Shown piece after piece: positions 36,633-45,422 of a stretch of 64,000 bases of DNA. Numbering within the stretch: the stretch's first letter is position 1; the number at the start of each line of letters is the position of its first letter. This stretch comes from Dictyoglomus turgidum DSM 6724 (lineage in GTDB: Bacteria > Dictyoglomota > Dictyoglomia > Dictyoglomales > Dictyoglomaceae). The notes beneath the pieces are model-generated. The model was not told the origin of the DNA, searched no databases, and was given only the letters and a program-made list of their open reading frames with translations. A program made the position numbers and the translations under genes. The stretch lies in contig NC_011661.1 in assembly GCF_000021645.1 (NCBI RefSeq), forward strand, positions 1,272,723 to 1,336,722, read 5' to 3'.

Positions 36633-36736
36633 TACTCTTCATCACTCCAGCCTATTTCTTTTATTAATGCATGGATATATGCCACTTGTTTAACTGTTGC
36701 CTTATCAATTATTTGGGTCTCTTGATAATTTTTCAT
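36632..36736 (-). CDS. 34-residue ORF, GemA-like N-terminal fragment
   Basis: MKNYQETQIIDKATVKQVAY... ending IGWSDEE. A strong AAGGAGGT site lies before the ATG and a near-consensus promoter upstream. ATVKQVAYIHALIKEIGW resembles the N-terminal part of Mu gp16/GemA-type proteins, which are longer, so this is likely a truncated gene or a small peptide. It is the first gene under the operator at 36754. Confidence 0.45.
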   Translation of the reverse strand: MKNYQETQIIDKATVKQVAYIHALIKEIGWSDEE

Positions 36737-36753
36737 TTTTTATACCTCCTTAC

Positions 36754-36848
36754 TTCCCATATGGGAATTATATTACAGTATAAATTTCTATTTGGGAATT
36801 GTCAATAGGAAAATTTATGTTTACATTTTGGAAAATATGTATTAAAAT
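36754..36848. promoter_or_regulatory. Divergent promoters and palindromic operator of the XRE repressor
   Basis: Leftward promoter: TTGACA (36800-36805), 17 bases, TATACT (36777-36782), near consensus. Rightward promoter: TTTACA (36820-36825), 17 bases, TAAAAT (36843-36848), towards the XRE gene. A perfect 14-bp palindrome TTCCCATATGGGAA lies at 36754-36767 downstream of the leftward start, and a half-site TTTGGGAA lies in its spacer (36791-36798). This is the arrangement of a phage-type repressor region. Confidence 0.7.
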
Positions 36849-36879
36849 ATACCTAAGTGGAAAAAGTAAGGTGAGAGAG

Positions 36880-37212
36880 ATGGACGAGGACAAAGAAATA
36901 AAGATCATAAGTGAAAGACTCAAAGAAGTTCGTGAAAAAAGAGGACTAACTAAAAAAGAACTTGCTCTGAAAATAGGAGTATCTCCCTCCACAATAACAA
37001 GATATGAAGAGGAAGGAAGAGTACCAAAGCTTACTATATTAAAAAGAATCTCTGAAGTGCTTGATGTTTCCATAGACTATCTCCTTGGAAAGGAAGAGGT
37101 AAAAATTGCAACATGTCTCTCTTATGGAGATCTTTCTGACCTTCCTGAACCCGCAATAAAAAGCATTGAAGAATTCGTTGATTTTGTAAGAAAGAAGTAT
37201 GGAAAAAAATAA
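36880..37212 (+). CDS. XRE-family transcriptional repressor
   Basis: 110 residues. Helix-turn-helix at about residues 10-65: ERLKEVREKRGLTKKELALK and PSTITRYEEEGRVPKL. The C-terminal 40 residues are a short extension without protease domain. I choose ATG 36880 (AAGG eight bases before it) over upstream starts. Its gene pairs with an ImmA-type protease gene 19 bases downstream, the layout of ICE/prophage repressor-antirepressor modules. Confidence 0.85.
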   Translation: MDEDKEIKIISERLKEVREKRGLTKKELALKIGVSPSTITRYEEEGRVPKLTILKRISEVLDVSIDYLLGKEEVKIATCLSYGDLSDLPEPAIKSIEEFVDFVRKKYGKK

Positions 37213-37231
37213 ATTAAATGTGAGGTGATGA

Positions 37232-37663
37232 ATGCTTTCTAATCTTCTTGAGATGGTAGAGGAAGAAGGTATTCATTTAGAATGGTGGGACTTTAAGGAA
37301 CCAATTTCCGCAGTTTATTTAGAGATGGAAGGGGTAAAGGTTATAGGGTTAAGAAGGGATATTAATAGAAGCAAAAAAGAGTTTAAATGTGCACTGGCAG
37401 AAGAGCTTGGACACTACTTTACAGGATCAACTTACAGTGATAGGAAGCCAGAAAATTACAGAGAAGAGATTGAAATATCAAGAAAAGAATATAGAGCAAT
37501 GAAATGGAAAGTATCTTATCTTATTCCTGAGGAAGAATTTTTAGAGGCAGTAAGGAAAGGAATAACAGAAGTTTGGCAATTAGCTGAATATTTTGATTTA
37601 CCTGAAGAATTAATAAAATTTTATTTAAAGCTTCCTAAGGTGCAGGAAAGTTTAGGAGGGTGA
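37232..37663 (+). CDS. ImmA/IrrE-family metallopeptidase
   Basis: 143 residues with the zinc-peptidase helix CALAEELGHYFTGS near residue 51. The first His of HExxH is Glu here (EELGH), a variant I recall from other mobile-element members. Family members cleave the partner XRE repressor to switch on mobile-element genes. RIxR and WxLAEYFDLPEELI motifs towards the C-terminus are also family-typical. The ribosome site is GTGAGGTG. Confidence 0.82.
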   Translation: MLSNLLEMVEEEGIHLEWWDFKEPISAVYLEMEGVKVIGLRRDINRSKKEFKCALAEELGHYFTGSTYSDRKPENYREEIEISRKEYRAMKWKVSYLIPEEEFLEAVRKGITEVWQLAEYFDLPEELIKFYLKLPKVQESLGG

Positions 37664-37751
37664 TTGAGCCTTTCCTCACAAGATTTACCAACGCCATCCC
37701 ATATTGGGAGCCCCTCAATGCATAGGAAAATGTAAATTTGGAGGATAAGGA

Positions 37752-40700
37752 ATGAACACCATCCAGAAATTTCAAGAACTATTAAAGAATCTTTTTCAAT
37801 TTGAATCCTCTGATTTGGACTTCGGAATTTACCGCATTTTAAATTACAAGCGTGAGATGATTGAGAAGTTTATTGAGAAAGACCTTGTAAATAAGGTTGA
37901 AACTGCCTTTGCAAGATATAAGGATAAAAGGATTGAAGACATCCAGCAGAGATTGGAAGAAGCAAAAAGAAAGATTATAGATACATTAGGAAATTCCGCT
38001 CTTACTCCAACTGGAGAATTAAAACCTGAATATAAAGACACACCTGTCGGTAAGGATTATCTTTCCATAAAAGCACAAAAGGAAGAAGCAGAAAAGATTG
38101 ATGAGATAAAACTTCAGGTTTTCAACGACCTTTACAACTTCTTTTCAAGATATTATGAAGAAGGTGATTTTGTTCCCCAATACCGCTACTCAATAAAAGG
38201 GCATAAATATGCTATCCCCTATAACGGCGAGGAAGTAAAACTCTACTGGGCAAATGCCGAACAGTATTACACAAAGACAGGTCTTCTTTTCCGGGACTAT
38301 GCCTTCTTTACCGATGCAAGCAAATCTTATAAGGTTTTATTCCGCATAGTTTCAGCAAAAGAGGAGTTGGGCTCAAATAAAGCAACAAAGGAGAGATTCT
38401 TCATCCTTGATGATGAAAAACCTGTAGAGTTAGAAGATAAGACCTTAATTATCCGTTTTCAGTATAGAGAGTTAACGGATGAGGAGGTAAAACATTACGA
38501 AGTAGAAGGTGGAAGCAACACAGCAAAACAAGAAAAAATCAATCAAAAAAGTTATGAAGAAATTTTAAATAATCTGAAAGAACTTTCACTTAAAGGTTTC
38601 TTGATACAAAACAAAAATGATAAACCACTACTTCTTTATCACATCTCAAGGTTTACTGCCAAAAACACCAAGGATTACTTTATCCATAAAAACCTCAAAA
38701 AATTCCTCTCCGAGCAACTGGATTACTTCATAAAATCCGAGGTTTTGGATATTGAAACACTGGAGAAAGAAAGATTTTTAGATAAACATATCACCAGGGC
38801 AAAGGTGGTAAGGGAAATAGGTTCCGCAATCATTGATTTTCTTTCACAGATTGAAGATTTTCAGAAAAGGTTATGGGAAAAGAAGAAGTTTGTTTTAAAG
38901 ACAGATTATGTGATTACCATGGATAGGATTAAAGAGTGGACTGATGATGAGTTTTATAAAGAACTAATTGATAAGGTTTTGAGAAACAAGGAGCAGCTTG
39001 AAGAGTGGAAAGAACTTGGTTTTGGAGATATAAAAGATGAGAAGGATTTAGAAGGTAAAAAATTTCCGCTTGATACAAATTATTTTGATGAGGAGTTTAA
39101 GCTAAAACTTCTTGAAAAGATATCTGAAAAATATGATTTAGATGATGTTTTGGATGGAATTCTAATCAAGAGTGAAAATTGGCAGGCACTGAATTTGCTT
39201 TTGAATAAGTATAAAGAAAAAGTTCAAACAATTTATATTGACCCACCATTTAACAAAGAACAAGATGCTGATTATCTTTACAATGTGAGGTATAAGGATT
39301 CTACCTGGATAAGCATGCTTGAAAACAGGTTGCGACTTGCCAGGGATTTACTTTCCGATAAAGGAAGCATATTTGTCAGGTGCGATTACAACGGCAATAT
39401 GTATGTTAGGCTTTTGATGAATGAGATTTTTGGAGAGGAGAATTTTAGGAATGAGATAACTATTAAAAGGACAGAAGGTAAGAGTAGAACAGAAGGACTT
39501 TCTTATTCTATTGCTACTGAAAGCTTATTGTTTTACGCCAAAAGCGAAAAACAATACTTTATGATCCCTTCTAGAAAGACTGATTTTTACAAGAATATGC
39601 TGGTATTATTAGAGAGGCTGAAAAAAGACGAAGAAAAATTAGAAGTCGTCAAAAATCTTTTTAAAGAAATATTTTGGATAGATTTAGATCACAGACCAGG
39701 TGAGCGAACTACTTCATCAGTAGTAAATGTTTTTGGAATAGAGTTTAAAGCTCCTGCTGGAAGACATTGGTTGTATAATCAAAATCGAATAGACGAAGCA
39801 ATAAAAAAAGGAAAGGTTAGAATAGTTTGCGTTAAGTGTGAGGTTCCTTATTACTCTACAATTTCAAAATGTGAAATATGTGGCAAAAAAGAATTTAAAA
39901 TTCAAATATTTTATGATGAAGAAAGCTTAACTACAAACTGGACTGATGAGATGAGTTATGCTCAATCTAATTTCTGGGGTATAAAATTCCCCACTGAAAA
40001 CTCCGAAATCCTTTTAAAGCGTGTTATAGAATCTACTTCTAACCAAGGCGATTTAGTTATGGACTTCTTCCTCGGCTCAGGCACAACAACGGCAGTAGCA
40101 CACAAACTTAAAAGAAAATGGATTGGAATTGAGATGGGAGAGCATTTCTGGACAGTAGTTTTGCCAAGAATGAAAAAAGTTTTGGCTTATGATAAATCAG
40201 GAATTTCAAAAGAAAAAGATGTTAAAGAAAAATACAATGAAAAAACAGCAGGTGGCTTTTTCAAATACCAAATCCTTGAACAATACGAAGACACTCTTGA
40301 TAACATTGAGCTTAAAGAAAACAAAAAGGCACTGGAACTTTTTAAAGACGAATACCTTTTAAAATACTTCCTTGACTACGAAACAAGGGAAAGCCCATAT
40401 CTCTTAAATATGGAAAGCCTCAAAGACCCTTTTGCTTACAAATTAAAGGTAAATCTCTCTGAAGTTGGTGAGCCACAGGAAATGGTGGTAGATATTCCGG
40501 AGACATTTAACTACCTTTTAGGATTAAAGGTAAAGAAGATAAAAGCAAGAGAAAACGATGGCAAAAGATACCTCTTTATCCTTGGAGAAAAAGAAGGAAA
40601 AAACATTGCGGTTGTCTGGCGCAAGTATTGTGATGATTGGAACGAAGAAGATTTCAAAAAGGATAAAGAGTTTATTGGAAGTGAACTAAAAGAATGGCAA

Positions 40701-40799
40701 CCAAGCATTGTATATGTGAATGGGCAGAGTGTTTTGACACCAACAATGGGGGAAATAAGATACATTGAGCCTGAATTTAAGAGATTAATGGAGGAATAA
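37752..40799 (+). CDS. Type III restriction-modification system, DNA adenine methyltransferase (Mod)
   Basis: 1015 residues. Motif IV TIYIDPPFNKEQDADYLY (about residue 494) precedes motif I DFFLGSGTTTAVAHKL (about residue 771), the beta-class order of N6-adenine methyltransferases. Between them lies a zinc-ribbon-like segment, CVKCEVPYYSTISKCEIC (about residue 693), in the region where target recognition sits. The N-terminal 480 residues are unusually long and charged. It is followed by MNT, a broken HEPN gene and res. Mod alone methylates one strand and gives Res its specificity. Confidence 0.9.
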   Translation: MNTIQKFQELLKNLFQFESSDLDFGIYRILNYKREMIEKFIEKDLVNKVETAFARYKDKRIEDIQQRLEEAKRKIIDTLGNSALTPTGELKPEYKDTPVGKDYLSIKAQKEEAEKIDEIKLQVFNDLYNFFSRYYEEGDFVPQYRYSIKGHKYAIPYNGEEVKLYWANAEQYYTKTGLLFRDYAFFTDASKSYKVLFRIVSAKEELGSNKATKERFFILDDEKPVELEDKTLIIRFQYRELTDEEVKHYEVEGGSNTAKQEKINQKSYEEILNNLKELSLKGFLIQNKNDKPLLLYHISRFTAKNTKDYFIHKNLKKFLSEQLDYFIKSEVLDIETLEKERFLDKHITRAKVVREIGSAIIDFLSQIEDFQKRLWEKKKFVLKTDYVITMDRIKEWTDDEFYKELIDKVLRNKEQLEEWKELGFGDIKDEKDLEGKKFPLDTNYFDEEFKLKLLEKISEKYDLDDVLDGILIKSENWQALNLLLNKYKEKVQTIYIDPPFNKEQDADYLYNVRYKDSTWISMLENRLRLARDLLSDKGSIFVRCDYNGNMYVRLLMNEIFGEENFRNEITIKRTEGKSRTEGLSYSIATESLLFYAKSEKQYFMIPSRKTDFYKNMLVLLERLKKDEEKLEVVKNLFKEIFWIDLDHRPGERTTSSVVNVFGIEFKAPAGRHWLYNQNRIDEAIKKGKVRIVCVKCEVPYYSTISKCEICGKKEFKIQIFYDEESLTTNWTDEMSYAQSNFWGIKFPTENSEILLKRVIESTSNQGDLVMDFFLGSGTTTAVAHKLKRKWIGIEMGEHFWTVVLPRMKKVLAYDKSGISKEKDVKEKYNEKTAGGFFKYQILEQYEDTLDNIELKENKKALELFKDEYLLKYFLDYETRESPYLLNMESLKDPFAYKLKVNLSEVGEPQEMVVDIPETFNYLLGLKVKKIKARENDGKRYLFILGEKEGKNIAVVWRKYCDDWNEEDFKKDKEFIGSELKEWQPSIVYVNGQSVLTPTMGEIRYIEPEFKRLMEE

Positions 40800-40801
40800 G
40801 A

Positions 40802-41101
40802 ATGAACAAAAAATTGCAGAATATAATAAAAACTATTGAAAGCTTAAAAGATAAGATAAAAAGGGATTATAAGGCAGAAATAGTGGGAATATTTGGTTCT
40901 TATGTGCGTGGAGAGCAAAAAAGGGGAAGTGACCTTGATTTACTCGTGAAATTTTATGATGGGGCTACTCTTTTTGAGTTTGTAGGGCTTGCTATCTTCC
41001 TTGAAGAAAAACTTGGCATTAAAAAGGTTGATATTGTCCCTTATGATACGGTAAAATCTGAAATCAGAGATAAAATTTTTAATGAGGCAATCTATTTATG
41101 A
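40802..41101 (+). CDS. MNT-type nucleotidyltransferase
   Basis: 99 residues with the minimal nucleotidyltransferase signature GIFGSYVRGEQKRGSDLDLL (GSxxRG...SDxDL). MNT proteins neutralise HEPN RNase toxins, in studied cases by adenylylating or binding them. It starts two bases after mod and overlaps the HEPN remnant by four bases (ATGA). Confidence 0.88.
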   Translation: MNKKLQNIIKTIESLKDKIKRDYKAEIVGIFGSYVRGEQKRGSDLDLLVKFYDGATLFEFVGLAIFLEEKLGIKKVDIVPYDTVKSEIRDKIFNEAIYL

Positions 41102-41269
41102 ACAAAAGAAATGTAGAAATCTATCTAAAAGATATAATACAGGCGATGGAAAATAATGGTAGGTTTTAGAGACAAACTTATTCATTTTTATTTTGGGATC
41201 AAATATGAAATTGTTTGGGAGACAATAAAATCAAAAATTCCGGAATTAATTGAAGATTTGGGAAACTAA
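41098..41269 (+). pseudogene. HEPN-domain toxin (DUF86-like), broken
   Basis: First frame: MNKRNVEIYLKDIIQAMENN then a stop at 41167-41169. Second frame from 41156: MVGFRDKLIHFYFGIKYEIV... to a stop at 41269. Together these match the two ends of a HEPN protein of roughly 110 residues, but about 50 residues in the middle are missing and the frame shifts. The Rx4H motif RDKLIH survives only in the second part. Loss of toxin with retention of the MNT partner is the usual decay route. Confidence 0.75.
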
Positions 41270-41272
41270 AAG

Positions 41273-44200
41273 ATGAAACTTGAAAAATATCTCGTCTTAA
41301 ACAAATATTTTCTCTCGCTTTTCGGCGTGGAGGAGTTTAAAGACTTAAAAAAGGAGTTAGAGAATACAAGTCCGGGCTATGATAGTGATGGCAGAAGTTA
41401 TTTTGTCAATAAACTGAGGAGCCTGGATAATTTGAAAATCCCTCATGATGATCTTTTAAGATATGACGAAAATATCTCAAATTATGTCAAGAAAATAAAT
41501 GAGAAGAGAGAGCCTAAGGTTACTCTTAAATACTTTCAATATTTAGCTGTCCTTTTCACGGAGATTTTCCTTGACAACTTAAAAAACAGAAAGCAGGAAT
41601 TCCTGTATGAGCTTAACGATTTTCTTGGTAAATATAGACAGAAGGAGGAAATCACCCTCCTTGATAACTTCTCTGAGGATGACTTGAAAAAGCTTGCCTT
41701 CTGGATGGCAACTGGTTCAGGAAAAACATTAATTGCTCATATTAACTATTATCAATTCTTCCATTACCGATTATTCTCACCGGATAACATTCTTTTTATT
41801 ACCCCAAATGAAGGTTTATCCAAACAGCATTTTGAGGAATTACAGAAGAGTGGAATCCCCTGCCTGCTCTATGGAGGGAGTCTAAATGGTGGTTTGAAAA
41901 GCGAAAGAGAAATTCTTGTCATTGAGATGACAAAATTTGTTGAAGAGAAAAAGGGAGGAGGTGTAACCCTACCCATTGATACTTTTGAAGGTAAAAATCT
42001 TGTATTTGTAGATGAAGGACATAAAGGCAGGAGGTCAGAAGAACAAAAATGGGCAAGATTAAGGAATGAACTTGCTAAAGATGGCTTTACCTTTGAATAC
42101 AGTGCAACTTTTGGGCAGATTTTAAGTGAAAACCAGCCCGATATTCTTAAAGAATATGCCAAATCCATTATTTTTGATTATTCCTACAAATACTTTTATC
42201 TGGATGGCTATGGCAAAGACTTTTCTGTTTTGAATGTGAAGCAGGCAAAGATTTCTGAGCAGAGATTCCAGGAAACAATATTTTCTGCAAACCTTTTATC
42301 TTTCTACCAACAGCTTCTGGTTTATGAAGAAAACAAAGACTTGGCAAAAGAGCACAACCTTGAAAAACCACTATGGATATTTGTGGGAACAACAGTTACC
42401 GGTAAAGAAGAAGAGTCAGATGTTATCCAGATTGTGGAATTTATAAAGAAGGCAATAGAGGAAGAAGACTGGCTAAAAGAACAGGTAGATAACATTTTAA
42501 ATGGTAAAACTGGATTAAAGGACGATAAAGATGAAGATGTGTTTAGCCGAAAGTTTGAAATTCTCAAGAAAAAAGGGGTTGATTTTGATGATCTTCAGAG
42601 GAAGGTTTTTGGTGGGAAAGGGGGATTTGGCATTTATGAGTTAAAAAATGCCGAAGGTGAACTTGGGTTAAAAGTAGGTGAAAATGATTACTTCGGCGTT
42701 ATAAACATTGGCGATGTTTCTGGATTTAAAAAAGAGTTAGAAAAAAGGGGAATATCGGTTAGCGAGGATGCGATTTCAGGTTCACTCTTTGAAGACATTA
42801 AAAGGGAGAGCTCAAAGATTAATATTCTGATTGGTTCTAAAAAGTTTATTGAGGGCTGGGATACCTGGCGGGTATCCTCTATGGGTCTTTTAAATATAGG
42901 CAGAGGACAGGGGCCGCAGATTATTCAGCTTTTTGGTCGAGGGGTAAGATTAAAGGGCAAAGGGATGACGCTCAAAAGAAGTAGCGAGGAAAAGATTAAA
43001 CTTCTGGAAAATCTTAATATTTTTGCAATTAAGGCAGATTATCTGAGCAAGTTCTTAGAGGCAATAAGTAAGGAAGAGATTGAGCTTGAGACCATTGAGA
43101 TACCTGTTAAGCCACAACATGAAGATAAGTGGGCAAGCCTCCAGATTCCCTGGAAAGATGAAAGCAAGAAATTCGAAGAGGCGAAAGTTTTACCGTTAGA
43201 GATTGATAGCACGATTCATTTCACATTAGAGCTTTTGCCAAAGGTTTCTGAGTATTTAGCAAAGGAAAGAAAAGAGGCAGGAATAAAGACAGAGGAATTA
43301 AAGGTGGAGCCTGAAAGAGAAAGAATACCTGAAGACATTATAGAACTGCTTAACTGGGAAAGGATTTACCGCGAGATTTATGATTTTAAGATTGGGAGAG
43401 GATACTGGAATCTAATTTTTGATAAAGAGATGCTTAAGAATTTACTCATTTCAGATAGATACAAGATCTCCGCACTTCCAGAAATTTTAACTGTTAAGAC
43501 CCAGGAAGATGTGAGGAGAATAGAAGACATAGCAATTTTGGTCCTTAAAAAATACATAGATATGTTTTATAAGAAATATGCCAGACAATTTGAGACAGAT
43601 AATCTACACTATTACACTGTGGGGGAACAGTTGCCTCTATTTGCTTTTGAAAGCTCAGATGGACAGTATATCTACAAAGTGCAAGTAGACAAAAAAGAGA
43701 AGGAACTTATCCAGAAGATACGAAATCTGGTGAGGGATTTAAATAAATTACTTAAGGATGAAGATGAAACCCTGCCACGGGTTTATTTTGACAAGCACCT
43801 CTATGTACCAATCCTTCTTCAAAGTAAGAAGATAGAGAAGATAACTCCACCTGGGCTTGTTGAAAGTGAAGTAAGGTTTGTTAAAGGGTTGCGAGAACAT
43901 TTAAGATCGCATCAGGAGCGATTTAAGGAATGTGAAATTTACTTGCTCCGCAACTTCCCGAAAATAGGCTTAGGTTTTCAACTTCAGTGGCATGGTTTTT
44001 ATCCTGACTTTATTATGTGGCTAAAAGCGGGCAATAAACAGACTATTGTCTTTATTGACCCCAAAGGATTAGAACATACCAAAGGATTAGATGACGAGAA
44101 GATACAGTTTGCAAAAGAAATCAAAGAATTGGAACGAAAACTTGGCAAAAATAATATAAGACTGGAATCTTTCATACTTTCAAAGACTAACTATCAATCT

Positions 44201-44326
44201 TTAATAGATGGTATAAGTAGTCCACCAGAAAAAGACAAATACATAGAAAATCATGTCCTATTTTTAGAGGATAACAACTGGCCTGAAATATTATTTAGCA
44301 GTTTGATGAGGAAGAATGCACCATGA
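41273..44326 (+). CDS. Type III restriction-modification system, restriction subunit (Res)
   Basis: 1017 residues. Superfamily 2 helicase: motif I FWMATGSGKTLIAH (about residue 143), motif II VDEGH (about 246), motif VI QLFGRGVRLKGKG (about 552). C-terminal PD-(D/E)XK nuclease: YPDFIMWL (about 909) and IVFIDPKG (about 925). DEGH replaces the commoner DEAH. Res translocates or slides after ATP hydrolysis and cuts when two inversely oriented unmethylated sites meet. No frame disruption is seen, so it may be active with Mod. Confidence 0.9.
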   Translation: MKLEKYLVLNKYFLSLFGVEEFKDLKKELENTSPGYDSDGRSYFVNKLRSLDNLKIPHDDLLRYDENISNYVKKINEKREPKVTLKYFQYLAVLFTEIFLDNLKNRKQEFLYELNDFLGKYRQKEEITLLDNFSEDDLKKLAFWMATGSGKTLIAHINYYQFFHYRLFSPDNILFITPNEGLSKQHFEELQKSGIPCLLYGGSLNGGLKSEREILVIEMTKFVEEKKGGGVTLPIDTFEGKNLVFVDEGHKGRRSEEQKWARLRNELAKDGFTFEYSATFGQILSENQPDILKEYAKSIIFDYSYKYFYLDGYGKDFSVLNVKQAKISEQRFQETIFSANLLSFYQQLLVYEENKDLAKEHNLEKPLWIFVGTTVTGKEEESDVIQIVEFIKKAIEEEDWLKEQVDNILNGKTGLKDDKDEDVFSRKFEILKKKGVDFDDLQRKVFGGKGGFGIYELKNAEGELGLKVGENDYFGVINIGDVSGFKKELEKRGISVSEDAISGSLFEDIKRESSKINILIGSKKFIEGWDTWRVSSMGLLNIGRGQGPQIIQLFGRGVRLKGKGMTLKRSSEEKIKLLENLNIFAIKADYLSKFLEAISKEEIELETIEIPVKPQHEDKWASLQIPWKDESKKFEEAKVLPLEIDSTIHFTLELLPKVSEYLAKERKEAGIKTEELKVEPERERIPEDIIELLNWERIYREIYDFKIGRGYWNLIFDKEMLKNLLISDRYKISALPEILTVKTQEDVRRIEDIAILVLKKYIDMFYKKYARQFETDNLHYYTVGEQLPLFAFESSDGQYIYKVQVDKKEKELIQKIRNLVRDLNKLLKDEDETLPRVYFDKHLYVPILLQSKKIEKITPPGLVESEVRFVKGLREHLRSHQERFKECEIYLLRNFPKIGLGFQLQWHGFYPDFIMWLKAGNKQTIVFIDPKGLEHTKGLDDEKIQFAKEIKELERKLGKNNIRLESFILSKTNYQSLIDGISSPPEKDKYIENHVLFLEDNNWPEILFSSLMRKNAP

Positions 44327-44460
44327 AGTTTAAAAGTTTAATCAAGAGATTAAAAAGCACGGCACAGCGTATAACACAGCATAAAAGGTTCGTGCCTTAC
44401 AGTGCTTGCTTAAATTCGATTTTGGCTGGACTTCTTTTATCCGCAAACCATTATGCTTAA
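44323..44460 (+). CDS. Possible 45-residue ORF coupled to res
   Basis: The ATG overlaps the res stop (ATGA). It encodes a basic N-terminus (MKFKSLIKRLKSTAQRITQH) and a hydrophobic end. Not recognised and may be chance; the tight overlap is the only argument for it. Confidence 0.25.
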   Translation: MKFKSLIKRLKSTAQRITQHKRFVPYSACLNSILAGLLLSANHYA

Positions 44461-44545
44461 AAATCTTGCTTGATTTTTTAACAAGTAGTGTATAATTAAA
44501 CCATAATTTAGATAATGGCGACCGAAAAATGGTTTATGCTAATCT

Positions 44546-44570
44546 TCCTCCCCCATCATAAGGGGGAGGA
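44546..44570 (+). repeat. Hairpin of a G-rich intergenic element
   Basis: A 9-bp stem TCCTCCCCC/GGGGGAGGA with a seven-base loop, followed by AAAGGTGGGGGTGAGCGG. Similar CCTCCCCC...GGTGGGGGTG sequences lie before DUF559 endonuclease genes in many bacteria (recalled), and a DUF559-like start, MTEAEKKLWY, indeed follows at 44603. Confidence 0.5.
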
Positions 44571-44602
44571 TAAAGGTGGGGGTGAGCGGTTAAAAAAGAA
44601 AT

Positions 44603-45390
44603 ATGACGGAGGCCGAGAAAAAGTTATGGTATAGGAAGTTTACTATGTTTATTTTTATGGATATGTATGATAGAGATTGGTATAGAAAGGAATCTCCTAA
44701 AACTCATAGGCGTGTTGATGGTTTTAAAGTTTTAAAAATATTAGGAAAAATCCTTCTTATAATCTTTATTGCCATATTTCTTTATATTAATATCCAACAA
44801 GAGGACCTATTTTTAGCGCTTTTCTTATTGTCCTTTTTAGGGCTTATTGTTGGATTAGTCAGCCTAAATTAGTTATTAGATGGGGGAATAAAAGGACACG
44901 TGGCAGAGTGCTCTTAACTTATGGTCTGGCCATGTTTGTCTTTTTTATATTATTTGGTATTACCACCAATCCAACCGAACAAAAAGGGAAGGAACTAGCG
45001 GTATTATCTTCGCCTAAAGTTACACAAGAAACTCCAACTCAATTTAAGAAAAGTTGCAAATTCATTCCCTACAAAAAACTTGCAAGAAACATAGAGGATT
45101 ACATAGGAGAAAGAGTCGTGTATAAGGGTCGAGTATTTCAAGTTGTAGAGAATTTTAGAAGTACTACCATTCTTATGAAAGTAACAGGTAGAAAGGTTTT
45201 TGACCAAATTATTTATGAAGATGATATCTTTGTTTCTAGAAATGGAGAGAACAAAAATCCCCGTGTCCTTGAAGATGATATCATTAGAATCTATGGGGTA
45301 GTTAAAGGGAATACTTCCTATATTACGGTCTTAGGAGCAAAAAGAACTCTCCCTGAGATAGAAGCTAAATATATTGAAATAATAGAATAA
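44603..45390 (+). pseudogene. Membrane protein gene split by a frameshift
   Basis: The first frame (44603-44872) gives a membrane protein ending LGLIVGLVSLN. A second frame continues at once with PKLVIRWGNKRTRGRVLLTY, a further membrane segment and then an OB-like extracellular domain ending VLGAKRTLPEIEAKYIEII (to 45390). One missing base near 44867 (CC for CCC) would join them into a protein of about 260 residues. The likely original start is ATG 44645 (MFIFMDMYDRDWY). The preceding MTEAEKKLWY looks like a DUF559 remnant fused in frame. A TATAAT is at 44491-44496. Function unknown. Confidence 0.65.
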
Positions 45391-45422
45391 AAATGATTTA
45401 CAGAACTAAAGGAGGGAATAAA

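Noticed and set aside
41869-42567. Minus-strand frames of 74 to 99 codons within res
   Set aside because: Opposite to the helicase domain of Res; no supporting start signals.
44546-44570. Intrinsic terminator after res
   Set aside because: The stem is strong but no T run follows and it lies over 200 bases after res; it fits a DUF559-associated intergenic element better.
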